Source: Pleurodeles waltl (taxonomy: Eukaryota > Chordata > Amphibia > Caudata > Salamandridae). From it: a stretch of 64,000 bases of DNA. The stretch is taken from assembly GCF_031143425.1 (NCBI RefSeq), contig NC_090441.1:220530928-220594927 (forward strand). Reading direction: 5' to 3'. Each line of letters starts with the position of its first letter. Within the stretch, counting starts at the first letter, position 1. The position numbers and the translations under genes are program-made. Below are positions 45,922 to 60,581 of the stretch, one piece after another. Under the pieces are notes generated by a model. That model was not told where the DNA came from, made no database searches, and saw only the letters and a program-made list of their open reading frames with translations.

Positions 45922-47830
45922 TTACCAGGATGCAAAGGGGTGAACTGTGCTGGGATGTGAGGCAGTGTGCTCCCCCCACCCCTTCCTGTTTGAAAGGTTC
46001 CCTTCAGCCAGTGAGCTGACGAGCTTCGGAGATGCACCTGTGTGCCTGTGAGTGGTACTGGACCTGAGAGGAATTTGGCAGCATTTCCAGAAACCATAGA
46101 TGAATTGTCTTTGTTCTGTACTCTCTTCAGATGAAGGGCTGAACCCAGAAACACATGTCTAGAGATATACAGCAATGTCTGCACCAACGTTGGTGAAAAA
46201 CTACAGATACTTTTGAAGTAAGCGCTAACTGTGAACTGCATTTACCAGGCTGCAAAGGGGCGAACTGGGCTTGGATGTAGGCAGTGTGCTCATAACCCTC
46301 CCTTTCAATCCTACAACAAGTCGCAACTGTCAACCTAACCCTCCCGGCTCACAAGCAGTACCTCCCCAAAAACCCAAACAGTAAAAGGTGATTTGTGGCA
46401 GCCTTTACACATGGGCTCAAGAGTGCGACATATCAGGGGAGTTGTGATTAAATGGAGATTACCCCTTTCTCACATGAACAACAAGTCTCAGTCATACAGA
46501 GGCAATGAAGGACATGCAGTAAAATTTTCAAAAGGTTTTATTAACAAGACTGAAATCTACTGTAAAATGCATGAGCTGCAATGATTAGGTAAATGAACAA
46601 TGCAAGAAACAGAATTGTAAAAATGAGAGTCATGAATATAAAGACCCCCACTATCTTGCAGTAACATGAGCTGTGAAATAGGCCCTAATACCCTAGCATG
46701 ACAAATGTAATTTCCAACACAAAGAGACCTAGGTGTGGTAAACCTAATCTGCTAGTCCCATGTCCATGGGAAGAGCCCCCCCAACCCTCATTGCCTTGAA
46801 ATGAGGTCTCTAGATTAGAGTCCGTGGGGACAGGAAGGCTGGGACTGCTTCAAGGCGATGTGTAGCATGGATATTGCTGATGGCATCTGGTAGGAATCTC
46901 TCTGATAAATGTGTCTACGTGAGATATATTTATACAGATCTTGTAGAACCCCCTGACGCAGGTATGTTCCCGAACAATAGATACGGAGGCATGCTTCAGG
47001 CAGCAATTATATAAACAATTCCCTCCAAAAGTACATTATGTTCCTGTCACACGTAAGTGGGAAAGAATATGATGTGAAGACCAACGTCTATCACTTATCT
47101 TTGATGCTGATAGTGACGCCTTCACAGAGTGGCACTGATAGTGTGAAATCCAAACACCTTCCTAACTATAAACATAGCAGCCATCTTGGAAGAAATAATT
47201 AAACAAATGCGCTAACACAGAGCAGGCTATTTAGGTTAAAAGTCACTAGGTGACGGGGCACAGGCCTGCAAGCCAGAAGGCTAATCTATCTCCTGATTCC
47301 CAATAAAACCAAATAGGATCCACCACAGGTCCCGCCAGAACCAGGAGTCGCCCAAATTTCTCCAGCTGGTCCAGGGTACCCATCACCAACATCAAGATAC
47401 CTGCAGAAGGAGACATTGGTAAACGCATTGCCTGATTTACTGTGAATTTTTTAAGTAGTACTCCATTGATTCCTGTGGTGCAAAGTCATGCACAAAAAGA
47501 CTAGCCTGATAAAAACTTTAAAAATTCATAGCTTAAAAAGTACTTACCCGATGTGATGATCTTGGTCTTAAAAACTTTATTAAAATCCTAGGTATTTTTG
47601 TAAATTGGTCTCAAGTTATTCTTTTGAGTGTGTGCCTCGATTTATTGATGCTGTGAGTGCAACAAATGCTTTGCACTTCTCCAAGATTAGCCTAACTGCT
47701 CGACCAAGGTAACATAAAAATTTGAGCATTGTGTGGTCTAGTTTTTACCTCTGTAAACCAACGTGTGGATGCCTGGACCCCCGGAACAGTGTTCCTAGCT
47801 TTGCACACTACATAGAGATCTACCCTCCTT
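45922..47830. other. Second copy of 1755-3663
   Basis: Holds the diverged direct repeat pair (45922-46292) and the possible LTR-like stretch. No gene. Confidence 0.5.

Positions 47831-47911
<81 letters not shown>
47831..47911. repeat. TAGA/GATA tetranucleotide microsatellite, second copy
   Basis: About 81 bp of TAGA repeats (roughly 20 units). The length difference from 3664-3756 accounts for the change in copy offset from 44167 to 44155. Confidence 0.97.
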
Positions 47912-48667
47912 GTGAAAGAACGGTAAAAGAAACAGAAGTAAAGATGAGATAAAGGACAGAGCAATGAAAAGCCACCAAGTGAAAGTGAAGCGAAAGCTTA
48001 TGGAACAAAAGCAGGAGTATAATGAAATAACAAAAGGAGAGCTGGGAGGGATGTCAGTTACTCGGTGAGGGAACGCTGGCTGTTGATAAACCCATCTTCC
48101 TCTCTCTAGAATCCAAAACTCTTGGGGTCTTGAGAAACTGGTCCCTGGAAGGTCAGGTCAAATCAGTTTAAAATCTGCAATACTGACCAATATTCTGTTT
48201 GCAAACAGGAGACCCGCAGCTTTAAAGGGGGAAAATACAGATGTTGGATAAAAACAGAAAAATAGCATTGGATGTTGAACGTTAGTCAGTGTAAATGAAA
48301 CCACAGCGAGGACATATTACTTCAGGCACTCTTACAGCCTTACGTTTAGACAACCAACCACTGCTTGGAGTAACACTTACGGTTCCTAACGCATTAGTCT
48401 TACTGCTACAAGCACAGCTGCACGCATTCCGTCACTAGAAGCGATGCATTTACCGTGGTCCTACGAGGACACTGCTCTCTCTTATTCTGGTGATTGTGGA
48501 GGGGTCCCAGAGAGTGATCTGGATTGCAAGTCTTTCTTGGATGGAGGGGGCATTAGTTTTCAAAGGGATCTTGAGCGGGACCTGGAGACTTCGATCTTTG
48601 GATAAATCGGGTTGCAAAACAAACTATCACATGAAGTAAATATATAATAATCGAAAAATAAAGTTTA

Positions 48668-48846
48668 GGGACTGATTTCTAAATTGACGGATGGGTTACT
48701 CCTTCACAAAGGTGATGGATATTCTGTCCCCCTGAATCTAAATTCTATCTAAATCCCAAAGGATAGAATGAGATTTAGATTTCAGTGCCAGGATGTCCGT
48801 CATTGAGTGATGGAGAGACCTGTCCGCTGAGTTCTAAATCAGGCCC
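48668..48846. mobile_element. Short MITE, second copy
   Basis: Same insertion as 4513-4691, with the same TTA flanks, carried by the large duplication rather than inserted separately. Confidence 0.65.
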
Positions 48847-50079
48847 TTAGAGTTTGGGAACAAATTAAGGGGGCAGCGTAGCATTAACTCCTTCTGGTGA
48901 TCACTCATTAGACCGAGGCAGCTATTTTGAGACCGTGCCCATAGTTCTTATCACCAACTGCTTTTGAAATATAAAATCAAGCCTTATTCTGACCTGCAGC
49001 ATGTTGCCTAGACACATGCACTTAGCACCTACAGATGGCATCAGACGGAGGCATGGCAAGATAGTCACTTAAGTGCTCAAAAAATGTATACCACACTCAA
49101 ACCTCAGGTAAGTGGGTATCGTCCGCACCCATTTTAGTCATTACAAAATTCTGCCTTACCTGCAACTCCGGAGTCCGTAACTTCCTCCGCTGCCTCCATA
49201 TCTTTGGGGTGGAGCTCTCCTGCGGCTATGGTGCAAGTCAGATGACCTTCCATAACATGCCATCTACACCCAATCTTCACGCCCATCTAAAAGGGCCCTG
49301 TCCACCTGCCCAGAAAAGGATGAGGAGAAGGGATACACGGACAACGGGAGGGATGTAGGATCAGAGAATTCACAATACGAACATCTGGGGAGGGGGAAGA
49401 GGGGCTAAAGGCAACGTGGACAACAAGGGAAATCAGCAACAGGTTGGAAATGACTGGGAAAACTAAAACCAGGCGAGGAAGTAGCCGCTTCAGACTTAAC
49501 CTAAAACTACATCCTGGGATGCCAGCACCAGCTGCTTAAATAATGAGAGGATGAGAGGAAGCGGAGAGAGACCAGACCCCGGGGAGAAGCTGATACTGCA
49601 CTCCCTGTTCTTTTGTGGGTTTTTTTGGTGCTATGAAACAATAATACACAAACGAAAACTGGGACGGAATAATAAAAAAAAAAAACAAAGTGGCACTAGA
49701 GCGAATGAAAACACCACTGCTCCTGAGGAGGGTTTGTAAACTAAGAAAAAGGAAGGTCCTAAAATGGTAATAACATGAGGGATAGTGGAGAGACAGTGTA
49801 CTTGGTCCCTGCTCTTGAGGAGGAGTAAACACAGGAAGGGACATGACAAATGCATGTCATGGACAACTGGGGAGTAGGAATTGGAGAGCGATGATGGAGA
49901 CAGCAAAAGGAAGCCTGTGGGCAGGCTGAAGCCCGCAAATTAAAATGTATCGCATCTCTTCGAGAGAGTGCATGCGCTGTTTACAGCCAAGACTTAAAAA
50001 GAGTGAGGGCCTTTTCAACAGTAGCGACAACAGGCTTGTTCTTCTCCTCCAAACTGACCACTTTATTAGCAGGAACTTA

Positions 50080-50759
50080 GGGCCAGATGTCGGTAGATTC
50101 CAATTTGCGAGTCTCAAATTGGAATGTAGGATGGTGTCCCTGACACCATCTGCGACTCGCAAGGGGGTCGCCAAGGCCCACCTCATTAATATTCATGAGT
50201 TGGGTCACAATTTGCGACTCCCTTGCGAGTGGCGGCATTCACAGGGATGGTGGCCTGCTGCGGACAGCAGACCACCATGTCTGTGACTGCTTTTTAATAA
50301 AGCTGTTTTTTTTTTTTGTAATGCAGCCCGTTTTCCTTAAAGGAAAACAAGATTCATTACAAAAACGCAAAATGAAATGTTTTTGTTTAATTTTTTCAGT
50401 GCAGGCAGCAGACCACTGCGTGCTCTGAAAAATATTTGCAGTTCTATTCACAAAGGGGAAGGGGTCCCATGGGGACTCCTTCCCTTTTCGAATGGGTTAC
50501 CACCCATTTCAAATGGGTGCAAACTACGATTGGTTTGCGACCACGTTCGCGGTCACAAAGCAATCTGGCATTGCACTGCGACTCACAATTAGGAAGGGGA
50601 CTCCACTTCCTAATTGTGACTCGCAAACCCGTTTTGCGATTCAGTAACCAGGTTACTGAATCGCACAACGGGTTTTGTGCATTGCAAAGTGCATTTTGCA
50701 CGTCGCAAATAGTGAAAATAGCTGTTTGCGACGTGCAAAATGCTTCCTACATCTGGCCC
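50080..50759. mobile_element. Palindrome-chain MITE, second copy
   Basis: The same element and TTA flanks as 5925-6604, carried along by the 44-kb duplication. Confidence 0.75.
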
Positions 50760-51499
50760 TTACTTCTTTGTGACCTTCTAGCATTTGACACTTAGCACTA
50801 AGAGTAGGGGTGAGCAGTAAACTCCGCTCATCTGGGTTTGAGTTTGTAGAGTTTTACCCACTCCGCAATCCGCTTGGAGGGTGGAGACTTCGACAAGTGT
50901 TAAATTGGTGAGCGCGAGCAAGAAAATTGAGCACTAGACTGCTTCCTGGTGACATTTTTCAGTGGCGGTGGTTGTGACATGTCGCTACCGCTGGTGTTAA
51001 GAAAGCAGCTGCTTGCACTGAAAAAACTGCTGCTCGAGTAGAAATCTACTCAAGTGGTAAAAAAAGTTGCCCCCTCTGGCGCGCCGCATGTTGCCATTCA
51101 CACTGATTGTACAACTTGAGACAAGTTTCTGGCACCAAAAATCCGCACAGTTAGAGCAATGTACAGAATTCCACTGCTCGTGGAGCTATGTGGGATCTCA
51201 CAGAGTTCTGAGGTAACTCAGCGAGTTCCGCCCACCCTTAACTAGGAGCAGAAGCACTTAGCAGAAGAGTACTCAGGTGTCACTGACAACTAGTTCCTTC
51301 ACAGACTTCTGCTGTATCAGCCACATGTGTGAGATCTTGAGCTCCCGCAAGTGAGGCAACAAAAACGTTTGTGAAACGTGGGCAATCAGAATATAGCCAA
51401 TGTAACACAAGTAAAGGCATCATCATAATCTCAAAGGCTTAACAATAGTGTACCCAAAACATGAATAATACTATTTTTCACATGACAACATCATACAAA

Positions 51500-51832
51500 A
51501 ATTTTTGGTTTGCATCCTTCCAGAGCCATGGGACCCATATAGGGGGAAACGGGTGCAGGGAATACATAAATAAAATATTGATTTATTTGCTGTTGTTCCA
51601 CCAGGCCCCATGAGGATCCTGAAGTAGCCAGGCAAAAATGTAAAAAAAAAAAGAAATATATTTGCTGGTACCCCATCAGAGCCAATGGGGACTTTATAGG
51701 AGGCTGAAGGGAGACATGTCAACATAAAAAAAAAAAAAAACTTTAAATAATTGCTGATGCCCCATCAGGAACCATGGGAACTCTATGGGAGGCAGGGGCA
51801 GGCCGACATTGAATACATTAAATATTGGCTGG
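51500..51832. repeat. A-tract tandem repeat, second copy
   Basis: Counterpart of 7345-7677. Confidence 0.6.
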
Positions 51833-52524
51833 TAGAGGGTCTTGACCAAGATGGCTACTATATCTGAATCTCTCTGTAAGAGATCTGCACTGGGCTCGAT
51901 CATTATCTTGTGACATCAGTGGCAGATGACCTGCTCAAGGGCCGGGGTGGCTCCTCCGCCGCCCCGCTTCTTTCAGCAGAAGAAAAATAAAATGAAAATA
52001 ATGGATCGTTGTTATCATTTTTTTTTGCTGAGCCAGATTAGGCCGGGGTAGGGCTGGAGGGAGCTGGAAGGAGGAGTGGTGGTATGTGCCTGTGTTGGGC
52101 CGGCCAAACAGACATGCGCACTTTGCATTCCTACACCTGTCTGTATTTCACAGGTAAGAGGAGAAAGTGCACAGGGTGCCACTCCCTCTGTGAGCCCCGA
52201 ATCAGCATGCTCACATCAATCACGGCACTGCTGTCATGCTGGTTACCGCAGTGTTGTGATTGGCTGAGGGGAGTCCGGAAGCCTGTGTGCTTCCGGATGA
52301 AGAGGAGGACGGAGGAGACAAACATGTCTTCCAACCTTACCAGGTAAGTGGTTTTTTTATCCCTGCCCCACCACCTCCTTTCAGTTGCAGCGGCCACTGT
52401 CACGCACCCATCTCCCAGGCAATCAGTGTTGCTCCCTCTTGTCACAAGTGGAGGGCCTCAAGGCACTTTTGCCAGGTTGAGAAGGTTATGCCCACAGGGC
52501 TGTAAAATCCTCAGGTTTTTCAAA

Positions 52525-52592
52525 GTTCAGCTCAGGCAGTCAGGAGCTGGTGCATTTAGCATATGTATAGTTCCTGACTGCCTGAGCTGAAC
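52525..52592. repeat. Perfect 21-bp-arm hairpin, second copy
   Basis: Same hairpin as 8370-8437, intact in the second duplicate. Confidence 0.85.
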
Positions 52593-52737
52593 AAGGGCAT
52601 ATTTCCGACCCTCTGTATCTATTTGAAGTAAAGATTTGCAAAAACAATACAAAAAAAGCATTAGCAAGGCAGCCAAGCCAGATTTAAGTTCTCTTTAGGT
52701 CTGGTGTTAACCAAGACCTTTGATTTTATAACATTAT

Positions 52738-53263
52738 GGGCCTCATTGGCTCTGATGCATCCAATTTCTTGCGCTGCCCTACGACCCTCTAACGACTTCA
52801 TGTATGCACAGTATTTAAAATACAGAGCTCGATGCCGCATGTTTTCACAGATGCATCAGAAATTCTGATGCATCTGTGACACTAAACTCACTCATTGCTA
52901 GACTAGCAGAAACAAATGATACTACCCCAGCAATGCCAGGAGACCCCATTGAGAAAAGCCCTGCATACATTTTTCCCATCCGCTGAGCAGGCGGGAAAAT
53001 TCTGACACAGTGAACACACACAATGATGCAGTGAAATGTAAATTTCACTGAGTCAGTGCTGCGTGGCTTTTCACGTGGGAATGCCTACTTTGCATAAATT
53101 ATACTTGGCGCAGGTATAATGTGACGCAAGGTTTTACAACTTGATGCATTGGGCATTTTGCATTAGTTTGTAAATGTGGAGCAGTGCAGAGCACTGTTTG
53201 CACCACTGTTGCGTCAAAAGAAAATGACTCAACAGTGGCGCAAAGGCCTTGTAAATGAGGCCC
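52738..53263. mobile_element. MITE with GGGCCTCATT ends, second copy
   Basis: Duplicate of 8583-9108, with a few substitutions and the same flanking TAT. Confidence 0.7.
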
Positions 53264-53950
53264 TATGTTTGTAACATAATTAGTTAAAGGGGTCTTCAGA
53301 CAGCTGCCGTCCATTAGTCTGTTGTTTTGCCATTCACATTTTTTTCCATCCACTTCAACATACATCATGGGCAGTGGGTCAGCCCACTTCAGCCACTGTC
53401 TGACTCCAAAGCAAAAAGGCTGGCAGTCCAAACCAGGCCTATTGGCTTCGATAATGCTTGTTTTGCCTTGACATGTAACAGACCTCTCAAAGATCCTATA
53501 AATATTGTCAGATTTGCAGGTTTAGGGTCTTGAACTGTGTATTCAAGTAGAGTTTAATTAAACCAGCCCATGAACTGTACCCAATATTTTGATTTAAACA
53601 TTATAGAACTCAAGCCATCCAAATTGTATATTTCATAAATTGGATATTATTAGCAAACAGTAGACATAGACATAGATCCGAGTATAATATCTCCACCTGT
53701 GAGTTCAGCCCTCACTGCAGAGATTTGGTGACCCGTGCTCATAAGGTTTGTCTGTCACAGGTCAGGGCAGGATCGGCCTCAATCAGAGATGGAGATGTGG
53801 ATGTGTCAGTGATGAATGTCTGTGTGGAGAATACTGTGGAGAATGCTGCCTTTCAGTTAGTTGGAACTTTGCCTGTCCGTGCCTTGATGCAACTGACCCC
53901 TGACCAGGGGTATAACACAGGCCCATGAAACCCCTGCAGAGCAGAGGGGC

Positions 53951-55459
53951 CCACCCTTCAGGGGCCCCATGCAAACTCAGGACTATGAATACCTGTGGCA
54001 TGTGGAAGTCACAGGGGCCCCCCAAGACATTCTTGAGAGGGGCCCCCACACTTCAGGTGCCCATGCAGCCTCAGGAATATATGTGACAAGTGGGATTCTC
54101 AGGAGCCCCTCAGCACATTTTCCAGGTGTCCCTTCATTTTGCCTGACTCCACTGAGCCCGAGTGCTCCCTTGTGGAGTGCCCGTGACTATGAAGACAAGA
54201 CACAGAGGGGGTTATTACAACTTTGGAGGAGGTGTTAATCCGTCCCAAAAGTGACAGATATACCGTCACTCTCACTTTGTGTGGTTCCTCTCCCTGAGTC
54301 GCATCATGAGTGTTAGACGTGGCATCCTTGGCGTGGTCTCCCCTGTCTTTTGTGCCTCTCCTTCCCATGTTTGGACTGTGTGCTGGACTGTATTGTATTG
54401 GTGATTGGCTTTTCCATGATTGGCATGTCTGATTTACAAGTACGTCCCTAGTAAAGTGCACTAGAGGTGCTGAGGGCCTGTAAATCAAATGCTACTAGTA
54501 GCCCTGTAAACATGTCTCAGACCTGCCACTGCAGTGTCTGTGTTCAGTTTTGAACTGCCAATTCAACTTGACAAGTGTTCCCACTTGCCAGGCCTAAACC
54601 TTCCCTTTTTATAAATGTAAGTCACCCATAAGTTAGGCCCTAGGTAGCCCCATGGACAGTGTGCAGTGTATGTTAAAGGTGGGACATGTACTTATGTGTT
54701 TTACATGTCCTAACAGTGAAATACTGCTAAATCCAGTTTTTACTGTTGTAAGGCCTGTCTTTCTCATAGGTTCACATGGGGGCTGCCTTTAAATAACTTT
54801 ACATTTCAAATTCCCTTTGGGATCAGATAGAAATGTAGAGTTTGGTGTTTTGGAACTCACAACTTAAAAATACATCTTTTAGTGGGGTTGGTTTTTAGAC
54901 TGTTTGTTTGAAAATGCCACTATAGTGGGCATATTCTTGCTTTAACCTTTCTGTGACTCTGTCTGTTTGTGGATTTCCTGTCTGGGTCAGTTTGACAGTT
55001 GGGCTGTTTGTGAATCCCCTCTAGACAGTGAGACAAAGGGAGCCGGGGGGGTATCCTGCATATCCTGCTGGGATGTCTAATATAGAGTGGAGGGAGGAGT
55101 GATCACTTATACCTGAATGGCCTGTGCCTGCCCTCTCACAATGCATTCTCCAACCCCCTGGTGTGTGTCTGGGGCTTGGCCTGGGCAAGGCAGGATCTTG
55201 TGAACAACAGAGACTTCCTTTGAAGTTTTCCTACTTCAAAGGCAGAAAGGTGAATAAGTAGTGGACCCAAAACCGCAGAATTTTAGATCCCTTCGGGATT
55301 CAAGGGGAACCTCTGCCAAGGAGACGAGCCGAGGAGAAGTGCTTCCCCTGTCTGTGACTGTGCTTTGTTGGGCTATCCTGCAGTTGTTGCTTCTGCCTGT
55401 GAAAGGGGATAAAGACTTGACTTTGTTGTGCATTCCTGCTTGAGAAGAATCTCGAAGGG
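53951..55459. other. Second copy of 9796-11310
   Basis: Includes the 94-bp repeat pair (6 bp shorter in its second block) and the probable LTR fragment (about 54269-55459). No gene. Confidence 0.4.
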
Positions 55460-55529
55460 CTTGAAATGATGCGAAGCGCATAGATTTCACTGCGCCATTT
55501 TTGTGGGCCTTCTAACGCCGGACTGCCCC

Positions 55530-55712
55530 CCTTGCATAAATTATGCCTGACCTAGGCATAATGTGGTGCAAGGGGTCATAAAGTGGAACAATGCATGCAT
55601 TGCGCCCTTTGTTAATACGTTGTGGTGAAAATTGACTCCTTGAGCCACATTAGCGGAAAATAATTACGCTAGTGTGGCACAAGGAGGCGCTAGGGCCTTG
55701 TAAATCTGGCCC
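55530..55712. mobile_element. MITE right-end fragment, second copy
   Basis: Counterpart of 11381-11563. Confidence 0.55.
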
Positions 55713-56005
55713 AGTGTTTCTATGCTCTCTACCATGATAATTCCGCTATATAATGCATGTTGGATTTATATATTGAAACATTTTTAAAGTGTTATGCGTC
55801 TGTCTCGCCCTATGCCACCCCTTGAGTAAGAACTTGAGTGTTCGTCCACTTGTACCCAGAAGACTCAAGGAGGCTGACTGAGGCCTACTTGCTGCTGTGC
55901 ACAGAGTATCTGGAAACAGGTTCATATTCACCCCCAGGATTCAATATCTTGGGGTGCCTGGTGTCATTCGCCTCCTTGTATCTCAAGGAGAGCCTGGCCC
56001 TTCCC

Positions 56006-56475
56006 AACACACTGCCCCACCACACACCTCCTTAGCACACACTACCCAACCACACACTGCCCATCCACACATTGCCAACCACACACTGCTCAACCACACA
56101 CACCCATCCACACACTGCCTAACCACACGCTGCCCAGCCACACACTGCGCAGCTACACACTGCCCATCCACACAGTGCCCAACCACACACTGCCAACCAC
56201 ACACTGTCCGTTCACACACTGCCCATCCACACACTGCATTACCATACACTGCCAGCCACACACTGCCCATCCATACATTGCTCAATGACAGACTGCCAAA
56301 CGACTCTCTGTCCCACCACACATTGCCCAACCACACACTGCCAACCACACTCTACCCAACCACACACTGCCCGACTGCACAGTGTCTAATGACACAATGT
56401 CCCAGGCCCCCACAAACTCACAACTACACCCTGGCTGACCACACACTGCCCATTGACACACTGCTAAGCCATATA
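56006..56475. repeat. 15-bp minisatellite left of solo LTR, second copy
   Basis: Counterpart of 11857-12326. Confidence 0.95.
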
Positions 56476-56480
56476 CTGCC

Positions 56481-58638
56481 TGTCGGAAAATGGGTTATTG
56501 GTAAGGGCAGGTAAGTACCTACACTTAGCAATAGGCCACTAACCTCCACTTAGGTCCAGTTGGGTATCAGTAAATTAAACCCAGCTCAACCATTGGTAGC
56601 TTGGCAACGAGCGACAAAGCTGAACTTAGGAGACAAAGCGTAAAGCATTCAAATATCACAAAACAGTAATCAAATAGAACAGAGGAAACAGTTTAAAAAT
56701 CCAAAATCATTTTTTTAAAATGGATTCTATTTTTATATTTAAAATGACACCAAAACGAATAACATCGGAAAAGGGGAACCGGAGATATGAATTTTTAAAG
56801 AATGAATGCTTTCTAGCGCATAGAGCAACTAGCGCTCAAAAAGGTTAAAAAAGGTCACACTGGAAAGGAACAAAGTCCAGAGTTCAGGCCACCCACGAGG
56901 TAACACTGTCACACTTATTTTCAGAAGTGTTTGATTCAGGAAAGTGGTCCACAGCATGAGCCAAGATTTCAGAGGCTCTGGTGTGCCTCTTGGGGTCTGG
57001 GACGACAACTCCCACAATGCACCTCTTCAACTTATGGAGTTGCTCCAAACGTCTCCAAACTTGGATCTTCTTCCAGAGGTCCTTTTTGTGTCCTTGAAGT
57101 GTCCACAACTTGATCCAAGGTTCCAGAAGCTCTGAGTTGCTCCTTGGGAGTTGGGACTACAATTCCCAGAATGCACCTGGTCAGAAGCCTCAAATGGCCA
57201 CTGGACGCTGGCCAGCTGGGCTCTGCTTGCAGGACTTGATGCAGCTGACTCTGGGCAGTTCCTTTGTACCTGTAGCAAACAGGGAGTCCCTCCTTGAACC
57301 AGTTGAAGCCAGTTAAAGTCCTTCTTGTGGTGAAGCCCAAGTGTGCAGCTGATGCAGTCCTTCTGAGTTCAGGTTCCAGGTGCAGGCCAGGGGTCCAGCA
57401 GGGCAGTCCTTCTTCTCCTTTGGTTCTTACTTGTTGGAATCTGATAGGGATCTGAGGTGTGGGTGCAGGTCTGCCAGTTTTATCCCTGCTCCTGGGTGAA
57501 AAACAGGGGGGTCCTGGTTCTCCAATCAGGTGCAGGGTCCTTCCCCCTGTGATGACCACTTCCTGGGAAGTGTGGCAAAAATCAATCCCAGGGAGCAACA
57601 TTCCTCAAAAATCCATCATGGCTGAAAGTGATTTTTGGAGGTTACATCTGGCTGAGCCCACCCACTGGCGTGGCTAAAAATCCTAAACACACCCCTCTCC
57701 TGCTCTCTCCTAATCTAATCAAGGTAGCTCCTAGTTGTCTGGGGTTACAGGATGTGAGGGTGTTGCTGGGTTGCTCCAAATGTCATTCTCTGCCTTTGAA
57801 GACCAGTTTGGCAGCCCTCCCCCTCTCTACTTCCCCATCTGCTGAGGGGAGAGCTCCTCCCCCAGGCACATCTCTTTGTGTTGAGCCAGGACACTACACA
57901 CCTCATCCAGGCAGCCTGGCCAATCAGAGCACAACAGCAAAAACACTGCAGGGCCGAAGTTGGCAACTTTTCAGGTAAAGTTTAAAACTCTTTACCTGAA
58001 CAAGTTATATTAAATCCCACAACTGGAAGTTTTGTGATTTATTATAACAATTAATTTGATACCAAACTTCTGGTATCTGTTACTTAAGGTGACTTTTAAA
58101 ATTAAAATAAAATCTCCCCATTCTAGCATATGGAGGCCATTCACTACAATGAGGGAAAAACAGATTTGGCTGTTTTACCTCATCAGGGCTTATAAAACTA
58201 TTGGTATAAGGTCCCTGCTTATAGTTACATGGCACCCAGCCCTAGGGGCACATAGGGCACACCTTAGGGGTGACTTATATGTAAAAATAAGGTAGTTTAA
58301 GACTTTGGAACTACTTTTAATTTCAAAGTTGATTTGCATGTAACTTTAATTTAAAAGCAGCCGGCAAGGAAGGCCTGCCTTTAAAATGACACTGGGCACC
58401 TCAGCAGTGCACCTATGGGGGCACCACCTATGCTGGGGTCCCCAAACCTCCATGCCCTACCATATACTAGGGACTTATAGGTAGGATAATTTTGCAAATT
58501 ATAATTAGCCTAATTTGCATACTGATTTTACACAGAGTAGTACCCAGGGCACCGTCAGAGTCAGGAAAACACCAGCAAAAAGTGGAAAATTGGGGCAATA
58601 GGTTAGGGGGCCTCTGCAATCAGCCCTGTTCTCTCACA
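56481..58638 (-). mobile_element. Solo LTR, second copy
   Basis: Counterpart of 12332-14489, with the same CTGCC flanks. ZNF143-like motifs are at 57002-57021 and 57156-57175. Confidence 0.7.
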
Positions 58639-59861
58639 CTGCCCATCCACACACTGCCCAATCAGATACTGCCCCTGGCCCCCACAAACTGCCCAACCAC
58701 ACACTACACAACCACACACTGCACAAGCACATGCTGCACAGACACACAGTGCCCCTAACCACACACAGTCCAGCCACACACTTCCCAACCACACACTGCC
58801 CAATTACACACTGTCCAACCATACACTTCCTAACGACACACTGCCTAACCACAGACTGTCCAACCACACATTCCCAACCACACACTGTCCAAGGCCTCCA
58901 TACACTGCCAAACCACACACTGCCCTAGACCCTCACACACTTCCCAACCACACACTGCCCAATTACACACTGTATAACAATACACTTCCTAATGACACAC
59001 TGTCCAATTACACACTGTCCAACCATTCACTTCCCAACCACACACTGCCTAACTACACACAGTCCAGCCACACACTTCCCAACCACACACTGGCCAATTA
59101 CACACTGTCCAACCATACGCTTCCTAACGACACACTGCCTAACCACAGACTGTCCAACCACACACTTCCCAACCACACACTGCCCAACCACACACTGTCC
59201 GACCATATGCTTCCTAACAACACACTGCCTAACCACAGACTGTCCAACCACACATTCCCAACCACACACTGTCCAATTACACACTGTCCAACCATATACT
59301 TCCCAACCACACTCTGCCCAACCACACACAGTCCAGCCACACACTTCCCAACCACACACTGCCCAATTACACACTGTCCAACCATACGCTTCCTAACGAC
59401 ACACTGCCTAACCACAGACTGTCCAACCACACATTCCCAACCACACACTGTCCAAGGCCTCCATACACTGCCAAACCACACACTGTCCCAGACCCTTACA
59501 CACTTCCCAACCACACACTGCCCAACCACACACTGACCAATTACACACTGTACAACAATACACTTCCTAACAACACACTGCCTAACCACAGACTGTCCAG
59601 CCACACACTTCCCAACCACACACTGCCCAACCACACACTGTCCAACCATACGCTTCCTAACGACACACTGCCTAACCACAGACTGTCCAACCACACATTC
59701 CCAACCACACACTGTCCAAGGCCTCCATACACTGCAAAACCACACACTGCCCTAGACCCTCACACACTTCCCAACCACACACTGCCCAACCACACTCTGC
59801 CTAACCACGCACTATCCAACCATACACTGTTCAACCATACACTGTTCAAACACACACTGAC
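58639..59861. repeat. 15-bp minisatellite, U1 of large copy 2
   Basis: Counterpart of 14490-15710. One extra base relative to copy 1 keeps the 15-bp register, so the minus-strand frame stays open for 215 codons instead of being split. This shows that frame length here depends on repeat register, not on selection. Confidence 0.95.
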
Positions 59862-60542
59862 CTAATGCCCCACACACACCAGCTTGGCCCTCATACACTT
59901 TCTTTTTCCTACGTCACATATCAATACACTCAATTGCTCTTTTTTTACACCCTGACACTGCCGATTCAGCTGTCCATTGACTCACCCCTTATACCAGCCT
60001 CTTAATTCTGCACCTGTCACTGTCAATGCATTCATTCATCTTCAAGTCACTCACTGTTGTCACCAGTGTACTCACATGTCCATCAATCCATTCAACCTTT
60101 GACCCGTTCTCACATTCACCCATTCACAAAAATGCTCTCACAAACTTGTAGTTCAGTGAAAAAACAATTTTGCTAACACAAAAAGACATTTAGACTTTGG
60201 CAATGCTTCATTCATTTGGCTGACAGTGTCTGTTGTAAACAATGTTTCTGTAGTACTGAGCTTGTTTTCATTAACCTATTTAGGACATAGAAACTTATTT
60301 CAGCTCTGTACGTGTCATTAGTGTGAACACTGACGCCTAGATTTATCAAGGACTTGCAGTGCCCTTGCATCACACAAGTTGACACAACGCAATACAAGCC
60401 CTTAAGTCAGATTTACTAAGCCACGCAGAGCCATCTTGTGTTCATGTCGCTGCTTCTTATTGAGTATTTATAAACATTACTCCACCAGGTGGCACCAGAG
60501 ACACACACTCCAGGGTTGCTCCTGACACTGGTTCTTCGCACC

Positions 60543-60581
60543 TGTTTTTGTGCAGGTTTCCCCCTCATTTCCCTCACTGTG
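60543..60581 (-). promoter_or_regulatory. V4 recombination signal, 23-bp spacer
   Basis: Heptamer CACAGTG (60575-60581), 23-bp spacer, nonamer ACAAAAACA (60543-60551). Confidence 0.93.
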